Of a stretch of 64,000 nucleotides of DNA, positions 1-9,845 are shown in pieces. The stretch spans positions 19,822,327 to 19,886,326 of the forward strand of contig CM065313.1 of assembly GCA_033032175.1 (NCBI GenBank), read 5' to 3'. The translations under genes and the position numbers were made by a program. Under the pieces are notes generated by a model that saw only the letters and a program-made list of their open reading frames with translations, searched no databases and had not been told where the DNA came from. Source of the stretch: Saturnia japonica (taxonomy: Eukaryota > Arthropoda > Insecta > Lepidoptera > Saturniidae). Every line of letters starts with the position of its first letter. Position 1 is the first letter of the stretch.

Positions 1-3000
1 TGTCGCAAATGCAAACATAAACATCATACTTTGCTCCATCGTGACAATTCTAATAACGAGCCAAAGCATATCGGGTCAACTTTGGTGTCAAGATCTCAAC
101 CAAACATTACCGTGCTGTTAGCAACAGCTATCGTTCAAATTCTGGATGCTTCAGGCAACATGCAATCTTTCCGTGCTTTATTTGACACCGGCAGTCAAAG
201 TAGTTTTATTACTGAATCGGCGATACAAAAATTAAACTTAAAATCTGTTAAGACTATCGCGAACGTTAGTGGGCTGGGAGATGCGGCAGCACCGATCATC
301 GGTGATGTCGTGTGTTCTGTCGGAACTGACGGTCGAGTGTTGTACAAATTAAATATGCACGTTATTTCTAAAATATGTGGCAATCAACCAATCGCGCAGT
401 TGAACACATCGGGATGGTCACATATTAAATCGTTATCCTTGGCGGATCCTGGTTTTGATATTCCAGGACCTATCGATTTACTATTCGCTGCGGACGTATT
501 CGCAGAATCTATTCTTAACCAACATATTAAAGGCGGTTCCAACCAACCTACCGCGTTTAATTCAATCTTTGGTTGGCTTCTTTTAGGCAAGACATGCATA
601 TCGTCTAGTACTTTGTTACATACATTACCAGATATCGATAACGAGTTAAATGCTTTAGTACAACGATTTTGGGAACTTGATTCCGTACCAAGTTCATCAA
701 TATTGACTCCAGATGAATTACTATGCGAGCAAAAGTTTAAGTCTGATCATACTCGCGATGAATCTGGCCGATATATGGTACGTATTCCTTTTAAAACTGG
801 ATCAGAACCAACCTTCGATGGTTCTCGGGATGTTGCATTGCGAAGATTCCACGCTATCGAACGAAGACTATCACGAGATCCGGATCTACATTCACAATAC
901 GCAGATTTTATGTCTGATTACATAGAGAGCGGTCATATGTCGTTAAACCCAGTAAACGAAATGGGCAGGGGAAAATATTATATACCACATCATTGTGTTC
1001 TACGCCCTGAATCTAAGACAACACGATTGCGCGTCGTATTCGATGGTTCAGCGAAAGATCTTAATTCTAGATCACTTAACGATACACAATTTATCGGCCC
1101 CAAATTGCAACCTAATATATTGAGTATTCTTCTGCGCTTTCGAGAACATAACGTCGTGTTTATGGCAGACGCACGTCAGATGTATCGCCAAATCTTAATT
1201 GCACCCGATCATCGTGATTATCAGCGTATATTCTGGAGGAGCTCATCTAGTGAAATCCTTCGTGAATATCGTCTTAACACAGTGACTTACGGATTGTCTT
1301 CGTCTCCATATCTAGCTTGTAGTACTCTAAGACAACTTGCTGAAGACGAAGGAGATAATTACCGACTCGCAAAAGAAATCGTACTATCGGATGTTTATAT
1401 CGATGACGTCATTACCGGTTTTTCTTCTCTTGAACTCGCACAAGATGCAAAATCACAAGTCGTTGCTCTTTTTGATCTCGGAGGTTTCAAACTTCGAAAG
1501 TGGGTTAGTAATAATCCACAGCTTTTATCCAATCTTCCCAGTGAAGATTGTCTAACTGGTTCTGTATCGCTTGACAATACGGAAACACAAACGTTGAAGG
1601 TTTTGGGACTCCGATGGGATCCTACCGTAGACGCATTTCTTTTTGAAATCAAACCTTCAAATCGAGTATGCACTAAACGTTCTATCTTAAGTGAAATCGC
1701 GCGAATTTTCGATCCGTTAGGATTTTTATCTCCTATTACAATTCAAGCTAAATGTTTGATTCAAAAGCTTTGGATTCTAGGTGTTGGCTGGGATCAAACT
1801 CCACCGGATGAAATCATCGTCAATACTTGGAGCATATATCGAAATCAAATGCCACTATTGTCGCAACTAAAAATACCTCGTAAACTCATATGTCCAAATG
1901 TAAAATCGTGTGAACTAATCGGCTTTTGTGACAGCTCTGAAAATGCGTTGGGTACAGTGTTCTATATGCGTGTTACTAATTCCGTTGGTAAAATTCACGT
2001 ATTCCAGGTTTGCTCCAAAGCTCGTGTCGCACCTCTAAAACGTATTTCGTTACCACGTCTCGAGCTCTGTGCAGCCGTAATGCTTGCAGACTTATATAAA
2101 TTCCTACGCGATACTTACCTCTCTCGTATTAAAATTGACGCTGTCTACTTCTGGTCAGATTCGACAATTGTTCTTTCGTGGTTACGCTCTCATTCTTCAC
2201 GGTGGTCAACATTCGTCGCTAATCGTGTTAGCCACATACAAGACATTACACCCATCGAATGCTGGAACCATGTTCCCTCAAGCGAGAATCCTGCTGACAT
2301 CTGTTCTAGAGGTCAATTCCCCAGAGAATTGCTTCACAATACGTTATGGTGGGCGGGACCGTATTGGTTGCATGAAAATCCAGAATCTTGGTCAGTATGT
2401 TCAGTTAGCTTATCACACGAAGATAAAGCCATTGTTGAGAGTGAAGCTCGTAAACCAATAGTTCTAACATCAAAAAATATCGCTAAAGTTGATCCTAACA
2501 TTTTTGATAATCTTTTAAACCGCTTCTCGTCTTTGCAAAAAATTGTTAGGATATTAGCTTACATCTATCGTTTCATTAACAAATGTAGACATTTAAATTT
2601 TAATAATTACAAGTTTATCAATAATCTTGAGCGACACAATGCTTTGATGCAATTAGTAAAACATGTACAAGGTACTACATTTTCAGGAGAAATCATTAAC
2701 CTAAAGTTAAATAAGCCGTTATCAAAACATTTTCGTAAACTTAATCCTTTTATCGATAAACTAGGTGTACTCAGGGTGGGTGGCAGAATTTCTCGTTCGG
2801 GCTTAGAATATACACAAAAGCACCCTGCTCTCTTACCGCCTAACCATCCTTTTACATTTCTAGTAATTGATTTTATACATCACAGTTATTTACATCCGGG
2901 AATTAATACTACTCAATATTTGCTTCTACAGCAATTCTGGATAGTATCTGCAAAACGCACTATTCGTCATCGTCTCGCTAAATGTATCAAATGCTACCGC

Positions 3001-3954
3001 GTGAATCCAAAGCCTTTGCAGCCCTTTATGGCAGAACTTCCATCGTACCGTGTAAATCAAATAAAACCATCCTGTATCGTTGGCGTTGACTTTGGTGGAC
3101 CCTTTCGCATTAAACTTGGACCACATCGAGGTGCTAAGATCGACAAAGCTTATCTTTGTTTATTCGTTTGTCTTGCAACCAAAGCAGTACACCTCGAGGT
3201 GGTATCTACTCTTTTGACGGACGGATTTATCGCTGCACTTCGGCGCTTTGTAGCATGTCGCGGCCGATGTAACATAATTCATGCTGACTGCGGTACCAAC
3301 TTTGTAGGAGCTAGAAATCAACTTTCATCTCTTATGCAACACGCTTCCAATGCAGAAAAGATTGAATTTAAATTTAACCCACCGTCAGCTCCTCATTTTG
3401 GTGGTATATGGGAAATACAAATTAAAGCGGCTAAATCTCATTTACTTCGAGTGGTCGGTGATCAAATCTTAACTTTTGAAGAACTTACGACTTTATTCAT
3501 CCAAATTGAAGCTGTTTTAAATTCGCGACCTCTATGTTCCATTAGCTCCGATCCAAATGACTTATCAGTTTTAACGCCAGGACATTTTCTTGCTTTAGAG
3601 CCTTTAACTATTGTTCCTGATGATGATCTATCTAATGTTAAACTAAATCGACTTCACCGCTGGCAGTTGATACAATCTTTTCATCAGAGTTTCTGGTCCA
3701 GATGGAAACACGAATATCTAAATTCTCTTACACAACGCGCTAAATGGACCAAAAATTCTAAACCACTACAAATCGGTTCAATGGTAATTATCAAGGACGA
3801 TAATCGCACTCCACTGCAATGGCCTCTTGCCAGAGTTGTGGATCTTCTGCCTGGTACTGATGGCATTCCTCGTATTGCATTAGTTAAAACCACAAACAAT
3901 CATACGATTCAACGACCGTTAGTTAAGTTATGTCCTCTACCGCTAGAAGACTAA
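1..3954 (+). CDS. BEL/Pao retrotransposon gag-pol, 5' end outside window
   Basis: The frame is open from base 1 and ends at TAA 3952-3954, so it enters from the left. It begins inside a zinc knuckle (CRKCKHKHHTLLHRD), as in BEL/Pao Gag. Domains follow in canonical order: aspartic protease with FDTGSQSSF (D at 184); reverse transcriptase with the catalytic YIDD (about 1396-1407); RNase H (FCDSS near 1925); an integrase zinc-binding region (about 2880-3000); and an integrase core with VGVDFGG (about 3080), HADCGTNF (about 3280) and the glutamate of GGIWE (about 3410). The protein would copy element RNA into DNA and integrate it. More than 1300 codons without a stop suggests a young copy. The family is clear; activity cannot be judged because the 5' LTR, primer site and most of gag are missing. 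Confidence 0.93.
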   Translation, partial: CRKCKHKHHTLLHRDNSNNEPKHIGSTLVSRSQPNITVLLATAIVQILDASGNMQSFRALFDTGSQSSFITESAIQKLNLKSVKTIANVSGLGDAAAPIIGDVVCSVGTDGRVLYKLNMHVISKICGNQPIAQLNTSGWSHIKSLSLADPGFDIPGPIDLLFAADVFAESILNQHIKGGSNQPTAFNSIFGWLLLGKTCISSSTLLHTLPDIDNELNALVQRFWELDSVPSSSILTPDELLCEQKFKSDHTRDESGRYMVRIPFKTGSEPTFDGSRDVALRRFHAIERRLSRDPDLHSQYADFMSDYIESGHMSLNPVNEMGRGKYYIPHHCVLRPESKTTRLRVVFDGSAKDLNSRSLNDTQFIGPKLQPNILSILLRFREHNVVFMADARQMYRQILIAPDHRDYQRIFWRSSSSEILREYRLNTVTYGLSSSPYLACSTLRQLAEDEGDNYRLAKEIVLSDVYIDDVITGFSSLELAQDAKSQVVALFDLGGFKLRKWVSNNPQLLSNLPSEDCLTGSVSLDNTETQTLKVLGLRWDPTVDAFLFEIKPSNRVCTKRSILSEIARIFDPLGFLSPITIQAKCLIQKLWILGVGWDQTPPDEIIVNTWSIYRNQMPLLSQLKIPRKLICPNVKSCELIGFCDSSENALGTVFYMRVTNSVGKIHVFQVCSKARVAPLKRISLPRLELCAAVMLADLYKFLRDTYLSRIKIDAVYFWSDSTIVLSWLRSHSSRWSTFVANRVSHIQDITPIECWNHVPSSENPADICSRGQFPRELLHNTLWWAGPYWLHENPESWSVCSVSLSHEDKAIVESEARKPIVLTSKNIAKVDPNIFDNLLNRFSSLQKIVRILAYIYRFINKCRHLNFNNYKFINNLERHNALMQLVKHVQGTTFSGEIINLKLNKPLSKHFRKLNPFIDKLGVLRVGGRISRSGLEYTQKHPALLPPNHPFTFLVIDFIHHSYLHPGINTTQYLLLQQFWIVSAKRTIRHRLAKCIKCYRVNPKPLQPFMAELPSYRVNQIKPSCIVGVDFGGPFRIKLGPHRGAKIDKAYLCLFVCLATKAVHLEVVSTLLTDGFIAALRRFVACRGRCNIIHADCGTNFVGARNQLSSLMQHASNAEKIEFKFNPPSAPHFGGIWEIQIKAAKSHLLRVVGDQILTFEELTTLFIQIEAVLNSRPLCSISSDPNDLSVLTPGHFLALEPLTIVPDDDLSNVKLNRLHRWQLIQSFHQSFWSRWKHEYLNSLTQRAKWTKNSKPLQIGSMVIIKDDNRTPLQWPLARVVDLLPGTDGIPRIALVKTTNNHTIQRPLVKLCPLPLED

Positions 3955-4121
3955 CTTAAATCGCTTAAATTCATTATATCTATGTATTTATATGTATCTA
4001 TATTTTATATATTATTTTATCGTATATCTATTCTAATATATCGTAGTGTTTTTACCGTTCTTATCGTATCTACCGATCCATGTTCCCCAATTGATCATTT
4101 GACCAGAAAATACCATAGGCA

Positions 4122-4136
4122 TTTTGGTGGGCGGGA
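4122..4136 (+). other. Polypurine tract of the BEL/Pao element
   Basis: A purine-rich stretch ending GGTGGGCGGGA lies 168 bases after the pol stop and directly before a TGTT start, which is the expected plus-strand priming site next to a 3' LTR. Confidence 0.6.
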
Positions 4137-4465
4137 TGTTTCGTACTCATATAAAACCTTATTATCAATACTCGATGGGACTGGCAAACGCAGCTGACAG
4201 CTGTCATGCTTTATGTACTCGTCGAATTTTGGAGCTCTTATCGCGAGGCACGCAACAAGAATCGCTGTGCAAAACCGAATCGGAATTCGTATGGTGACCT
4301 GAATCGTGTCGGTGGATATCATCGTAAGTGTTGGAGCAGTCCAAGGTACGTGAGAGCATTGTATTTGTTCCAGTGCTATCTAGTTTTTGAACATCGTTTT
4401 TTACCGTATCGAAATTACCCAGTGTAGCTAAGCCACCGCTATTTCGGTTCGGTGCGGATGCTACA
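4137..4465 (+). repeat. Probable 3' LTR of the BEL/Pao element
   Basis: It begins TGTTTCGTAC directly after the polypurine tract, has a TATA-like CATATAAAAC near 4147, and may end at ATGCTACA (4458-4465). The 3' border is a guess: a different repeat (TTTTGGTTCATCGTGTTC) begins by about 4490. The partner LTR is outside the window, so identity and target-site duplication cannot be checked. Confidence 0.5.
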
Positions 4466-5461
4466 AATAGCGATAAACCCAACAATGAGTTTTTTTTGGT
4501 TCATCGTGTTCAGAGATCAATCGGTGTATATGTAATAATATAGTGTGGTGGTAGGGATCGCGACCACCATATCTACATCTATCTATACATATAATAAAAA
4601 CGTAACTGATCGATGTCTGTACATAGAAGATATATGAGAAAAACTATTATTGGGGGTCTCTATCAACGCAGGAGAACCCAAAACAATGATTGTTAGAATT
4701 TTTGTGTTTGTCTGTTTGCCAACGTTTGTGCGCGCTAATCTCAGAAACGGCTTAACTGATTTGGAAACGGTTTCAACTAATATATTTTGGTAAGGTTGAC
4801 TTAACATTTAGTGTGGTTTTACTTCAATGAGTTCATAAATAAAAAAGTTATATCAATTTCAAAAATCACGTCGAACATTTGTTCGATAAAAATGCCATAA
4901 AATAGCTCTTCCGTTCTATTGGCTGAAACTTTGAAACTGGTTTGTAAAATGACAAGTTTACATAAAGTTAAAAAATGTACAGTTTCAGAGAATTTGGAAC
5001 ATTCCAATATGAGTTGACCACACATCTATATAATAAATCATATTAATAAGTGGTCACCCTAGGTTGGATATAATCACGCAAGCAAGTCGAGTGCCGCATC
5101 GCTGCTAGGCAATTCATTCCGAAAATGATCGATTCGAATCCAACTCTGATGTATCGATTCACAATAAATCGAGGTCTAAATGGCCGATCTCTCCAAAAAA
5201 TTGACCGTCTTTTATTCACTTTTCAGATTTGTGTTATCAATATAAAAATACCTATTATAGAAAACAAAAAGGACACCACAACAATCGATCTTTTGCTATT
5301 TTTACCATGCTAAAATATCAGTTAAAGAGAAACAAAGAAAGGTATAAGAGAGAGAGAGAGAGAATTAATTTCAAAAATTTATTATTATAAACTGTTGTCG
5401 TTATTCTGCTTTTGGGTAATTTACTGACACCATAGAGAACAACAGCATATTGAAATGAATA
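4466..5461. repeat. Gene-free interval of old interspersed repeats
   Basis: The TTTTGGTTYRTCGTGTTC motif near 4490 recurs near 6830 and in part near 44635. At 4590-4800 is a Rep-G-type stretch ending in the phrase CGCGCTAATCTC, seen again near 34775. A (GA)n microsatellite lies at about 5348-5363. No coding signal is seen. Confidence 0.5.
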
Positions 5462-5720
5462 ATCCATACTAATATTATAAATGCGAAAGTAACTCTGTCT
5501 GTCCTGTCTGTTGCATTTCACGCCCTGAAATAGACGATGAAGGTTTGTACGAAGAACGCATCAAACCAAATTTGATGAATTTTGGTATAGAGATATATTG
5601 GGCCTTAAAGAAAGACATTCGCTTACCTTATGTCGTGAAAATAAAACTTTAAGAGGTGAAATAGGGGATGAAAGATTGTCTGAAGAGCCCACTATTTCTA
5701 AATTTAGGGATTTGAAAATT
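5462..5720 (+). repeat. Rep-G copy, ATACTAATATTATAAA start
   Basis: It begins ATACTAATATTATAAATGCG and continues into a CTGTCTGTC-rich segment, the typical start of a very common lepidopteran non-autonomous repeat (Helitron-like or SINE-like; I cannot decide which). A matching terminus ending CACAGCTAGT lies at 7440-7507, so this copy may have been split by later insertions. Confidence 0.6.
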
Positions 5721-5804
5721 CATATTTATGCTTTTAGGAAGAAACAACAGTGTTTCGTGTTTTAAAAATTAAGGGTGATTTACAATACACATAGACTGCA
5801 CTCC

Positions 5805-6250
5805 TTGATACTAAGCAAAATGTTTCTGAGACATAAGCTTACATTATACAAGACATATGTCCGTCCTATCATGACATATAAGCTGCGCTACATTCGCACA
5901 TATGTCAAAGATCAACATTAATAAATTCCAAATCCTCTAAACCCGATTCTTACGTAAAATTAACAAAGCCCCTTGGTACGTTGGTCGAATCGTAAATTGA
6001 ATATCTTACGCGATCGTACTTCGACACTGCTTCGAATCACGTGAATCTGTTGGTGAAAGCTGCCGCGACTTAAACCCCAAAACCGAACATCCCCCGCGAA
6101 CAACTCCGGCCGCGAATATCTCACCCGATCCCGTTTATAAGATCGAGAAAATAAACAAATACTACTCCACCCTCTCTCCAAACAAAGCGTGCTCGCGCCC
6201 ACGCCCGCGAAACCACCGTTCCCTCCGCAGGGGATGGGCGGCTAATTTTG
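5805..6250 (+). pseudogene. Jockey-like LINE ORF2 C-terminal relic
   Basis: With frame changes the strand reads LTLYKTYVRPIMTY, then FLRKINKAPWYVGR and a Pro/Arg-rich tail. This is the region just after the reverse transcriptase in Jockey-clade LINEs (KxTLYKTxxRPxxTY, then APWYVRN). The part after about 6060 is GC-rich against an AT-rich background, as expected for an inserted coding fragment. It is too short and broken to encode an enzyme. Confidence 0.6.
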
Positions 6251-8539
6251 CTCCCGCAAACCCGTCACGTCCTCCCTCTCTTACGTCAACTCAAGCCTAG
6301 GTCCGTTCCCTCGGTGTAGAACCCTTGAGTCATGCAGCCGCTCGCGCGATACTGGTGACACTGCACTTACAATCACGTAGCTACCCACACACATCATTAC
6401 ACACAATATGTACATACAAACGTGCACACCACATAAGTACATAGATCCTGTAAGGACCTTTTTTTCTTCTTTTTTTACGATAGCTACTTTCGATCATGTT
6501 TCCAGGATACTAAATACATATACACATGTTCATTCCTTTCTCCTAGAGGCAGGAACATGTTATTTGTATGTGTTAGTTTAGCTCAAATTTTCTACAGATA
6601 GAGAATTAGTCAGTTCGCGACCTTTTCACAATCGCGGTAACAGCCCAAGCCGACGTCAGGCCACTTTGGCACCTTTGTGCGCATGTTGCTCACGCTTTCG
6701 CGGCTGAATGCGTTAAGCGTTCGCCTCCAAGCCTGGTGAAGCTGTCAAAGCCATCAGTGGCTCTATTTCTTTAGGGCCCCTTAGGCTAACAGTATAGTCA
6801 GTGAGAAAGAAAAAAACCATCTATAATTTTCTTTTGGTTTGTCGTGTTCCGAGGTCAGTCCGTGTATATCTACACTATTAATAATTTAGTATAGCGGACG
6901 AGTTTTTTTGTTTGTTTGTTTAAACATGGTAATCTCTGGACAACTGGTAGCAGTCGGATTCGAAAAATTCTTTTTGTATATGATAGCCAGATTCACGAAG
7001 AATAGTATAGGCTATCTGTAACTAAGCTAAACCTCTCAGAGCTAGCCTTAAATATTGATTTTTGTTTAAGTAAGTCGAAGTGAAAGTATTCCCGAACTGC
7101 TTTATCCGCATGCGCTGGCGTAATGGTTAGTGATACGTAAATATAATATTCTACAAAAATATTATTCTTTAGTATATCTAACAAAAGTCTCCGGTAACAT
7201 ATGCCTATTTCTTAATAGCATAAGCCACAATAAGGTATTTTGCGTGTTTTTATGTTGAATATTAAAAATTGATTTTGAGCTTTATTTTTAGGCTTATTTT
7301 ATTAATCCTTACGAACCAAAGTTATTTCATCATAAAGACAATTTAAATTTTTCTTTTTATATTATGTAATTAGGACACATAGTTTAGGAGAAAATGAAAA
7401 ATTAAAATAATTTGTACTTGCGAGAAGTAATAACAATTATGATTACACGGGTCCGTCGCGTTGGCGGCGCGGTATTTGTTGGATAAAAACTCGGGTGAAA
7501 CCGAGGGGCACAGCTAGTAATTAAATATAATAAAAATTATATAAAACATTCTATAATAAACTAAATGGATCGTATTATAAATTATATCTCAACGGGCGAA
7601 TATATCAACCTAACCGATACCTTGGAAATAAAAAAAAAATAACATACATAATATACACGAAAATAATACAGGAAATACAAGGTAAACAAGAGTATTAAGA
7701 TAAATATAAGCTGACCACTAGACCTAATATAACAACCTGCCCGTTTGCCCACTAATTACCGTAAAAAAAATAAAAAATATTATTACTAAAGTGTTACTGG
7801 TTCTAAATTTTATATTAAATTTGTATTTCTTGTTTTATTTACATTAGGTATTGTTTTATTTGTGTATTATTTATTTATTACATTTATTATTACATTAGGT
7901 ATTATTTATTTATTTCGAATACGAATTTCCGCCTGCTTCCTATGTGATATTTTTTTTTTCAGTTTCTTTGAAATAAGTTCCTAGTTGTTATGCATTGGTG
8001 GAGAACTAATAAAACGGTTACCTATGTTTTTATAATAATCTTCAAGCCAAGTTTCATAACTTTTTTTAGTGTTTAAGGCATTGTATTGGAATAAAATCTA
8101 AAAAAAAATTAAAATAATATCGTTTTTCGTTACGCATTTTTAAATTTGGACCGATAATTATTGTTTTTATATAAATAAACAGCCAGTGTTTCATCGTTTT
8201 TTATAAATAAGAAGAAAAAATTAGATTGATATTGATACTTATTTTAAATAAATTTTTGTTGTTGCATTTTGACATATTTTGAAAAAAGTTAAAAAACATG
8301 CTAACCCAATTATGATTCACTTTTGCATGATGCATATGTGGATTAAAATTATAGCAAATAGTCACCCCTATCACCTCGTAACGGGAATATGGTGAATTAC
8401 CAATAACCGTGTATAATTAGTACAGCTTAGTGAGTGTATACTAACGGGTTTTCTGCCATTTTCATATATCCCGCGCAGCATTGTTTTACATACTCCATGA
8501 ATGGTTTCTAAAAAAATCATATTATAAAATATTAGTATT
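6251..8539. other. Gene-free AT-rich interval
   Basis: A second copy of the TTTTGGTTTGTCGTGTTC repeat lies at about 6825-7020. A repeat terminus (CGAGGGGCACAGCTAGT) is at about 7490-7507. From 7510 to 8540 I see only AT-rich, low-complexity DNA with no credible coding sequence. Confidence 0.5.
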
Positions 8540-8812
8540 CACATAACATAACAAACCATCACGCCTGTATTCCCGAAGAATTAGGCAGATGTGTATTAAT
8601 GTACACCAACAGTTCGCCGGATATGTTTTTAGGTCCTATGTAATAGGGGACGACCCTATTGCTATTAATCGGGCACTAAGTCAAACTCCGAGCTGCTATT
8701 GAGAATTTCATAGAAAAACACAATTACACTTTGTTGGACCTGGGAATCGAACCCAGGACCTTGAACATAGCAGTCGCGCTTAAGACCACTAGGCTAATGA
8801 GAGAGTTTCGGT
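8540..8812 (-). repeat. tRNA-derived SINE
   Basis: On the minus strand the head reads TTAGCCTAGTGGTCTTAAG (A-box-like) then CTGGGTTCGATTCCCAGG (B-box in a perfect T-arm stem), at about 8735-8805. The body continues to the AGGCAGATGTG segment near 8585, which belongs to a SINE body I recognise from moths. A tRNA-like promoter joined to an unrelated body identifies a SINE, not a tRNA gene. A short relative is at 44560-44610. Confidence 0.7.
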
Positions 8813-8852
8813 TAGTAATCACGGTTAATTTGTTTTTAATTATAATTTAAAT

Positions 8853-9030
8853 TGACTAGCTGTGTCCCACGGACTCACCCTCAATAAATTAGGATCAAAC
8901 ATATGATACCTATAAACACATTACAAGATTGATTGACGTTTATGATCACTGCTTCAGCCCCTAAGGGTCATAGTGTGATGTTAGTTAGCCTATAACCTTC
9001 CTTAATAAGTCTTTTCTTCTTATCACCATC
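8853..9030 (+). repeat. Rep-G copy starting ACTAGCTGTGTCCCACG
   Basis: It starts with ACTAGCTGTG, the conserved terminus seen also at 19131 and, degenerate, at 37315. It contains TTAGCCTATAACCTTCC, typical of the interior of this family. Confidence 0.5.
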
Positions 9031-9039
9031 ATTATATTA

Positions 9040-9130
9040 ATACGTGAGAAGAAAACTTCGCTAGTCTGAGGTTTGGCTTGGTTAAAGTTTATATGGAGAA
9101 GGAATAGAGAAAGCTAAAATTTATCTATAA
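9040..9130 (-). repeat. Left part of Rep-E, interrupted by the mag-like element
   Basis: TTAATACGTGA and GGTTAAAGTTTATATGGAG match the reverse complement of 43965-44025. The rest of the family (GACTTTTTGATCATAGAC on the other strand) appears on the far side of the mag-like element at 13285-13405, so that element appears to have inserted into an existing Rep-E copy. Confidence 0.55.
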
Positions 9131-9213
9131 TGTTATGTATTTGATTGATGTCACTAATGTCATGTATGTAGGTAATTATAAATAAAGTTAGTTTTTGTTT
9201 GGAACTCAACTAT
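9131..9213 (+). repeat. 5' LTR of the mag-like Ty3/gypsy element
   Basis: It starts TGTTATGTATTTGATTGATG and ends CTCAACTAT. It matches 13099-13179 almost base for base, apart from a 2-nt length change near its start. At 83 bp it is very short, as in mag of Bombyx mori. A run of 14 A (9214-9227) and then gag codons follow immediately, with no visible primer binding site. Confidence 0.85.
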
Positions 9214-9232
9214 AAAAAAAAAAAAAATTAAC

Positions 9233-9845
9233 CCCGAATCTGATAAGTGGCGTAATTATAAAGAACAATTATTGTGGTTTTGATACGGCAGGTTATAATA
9301 ACATAAATGACAATAACGTTCGTTCTCTGTTTCTGACTCAATGTGGAAAAGAAACATATACATTAATAACATCGTTATTAGTGCCTTTACGCCCAACTGA
9401 CATAAAGCTTCCAGAAATATTACGCACTCTCGACCAATTTTATGAACCGGAAATAAATGAAATTTTGCAAGCTGGGAAATTTTACCAAAGAATACAGCAA
9501 AGTAATGAAAGCGTGCAAGACTATGGCGCAGCGATTTTTACATTAGCTGTTGGAAGTAATTTTCAGGATTTGAAACGCCAATTAAGAGACAGATTGGTAT
9601 TGGGCATATATGACGTGCGTTTAAAAAGAGACTTATTGAAAACCAAGAATATGACATATGAGATGGCCTTAAAAATATGTCTCAATTTTCAAGCTTCTTT
9701 TTCTGATATGTACCCTGAAGTCTACGAGTCCAAACAAACTCCATCCATGACCACTGAACCAATGGAAATTGGTGGAATTAAAGTGAATGGATGTCGCCAT
9801 TGTAAAAAAAAATGCATAAATATGGGGAAAGCTGTCCGTTCATGA
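9233..9845 (+). pseudogene. mag-like gag, frameshifted
   Basis: Gag-like reading begins at about 9233 (SDKWRNYKEQLL), meets a stop at about 9281, and continues in another frame from 9282 through RSLFLTQCGKETYTLITSLL to a first zinc knuckle (CRHC) near 9795. An A9 run at 9804-9812 then shifts the frame; the rest of the nucleocapsid (HKYGESC, then CFYCKKLGHIAVAC) is read in the pol frame from 9812. The normal N-terminus is missing. Gag would package element RNA; this copy could not make an intact one. Confidence 0.75.

Noticed and set aside
8735..8805. Minus-strand tRNA gene
   Set aside because: Good A- and B-box-like elements, but no complete cloverleaf visible and the sequence continues into a SINE body.
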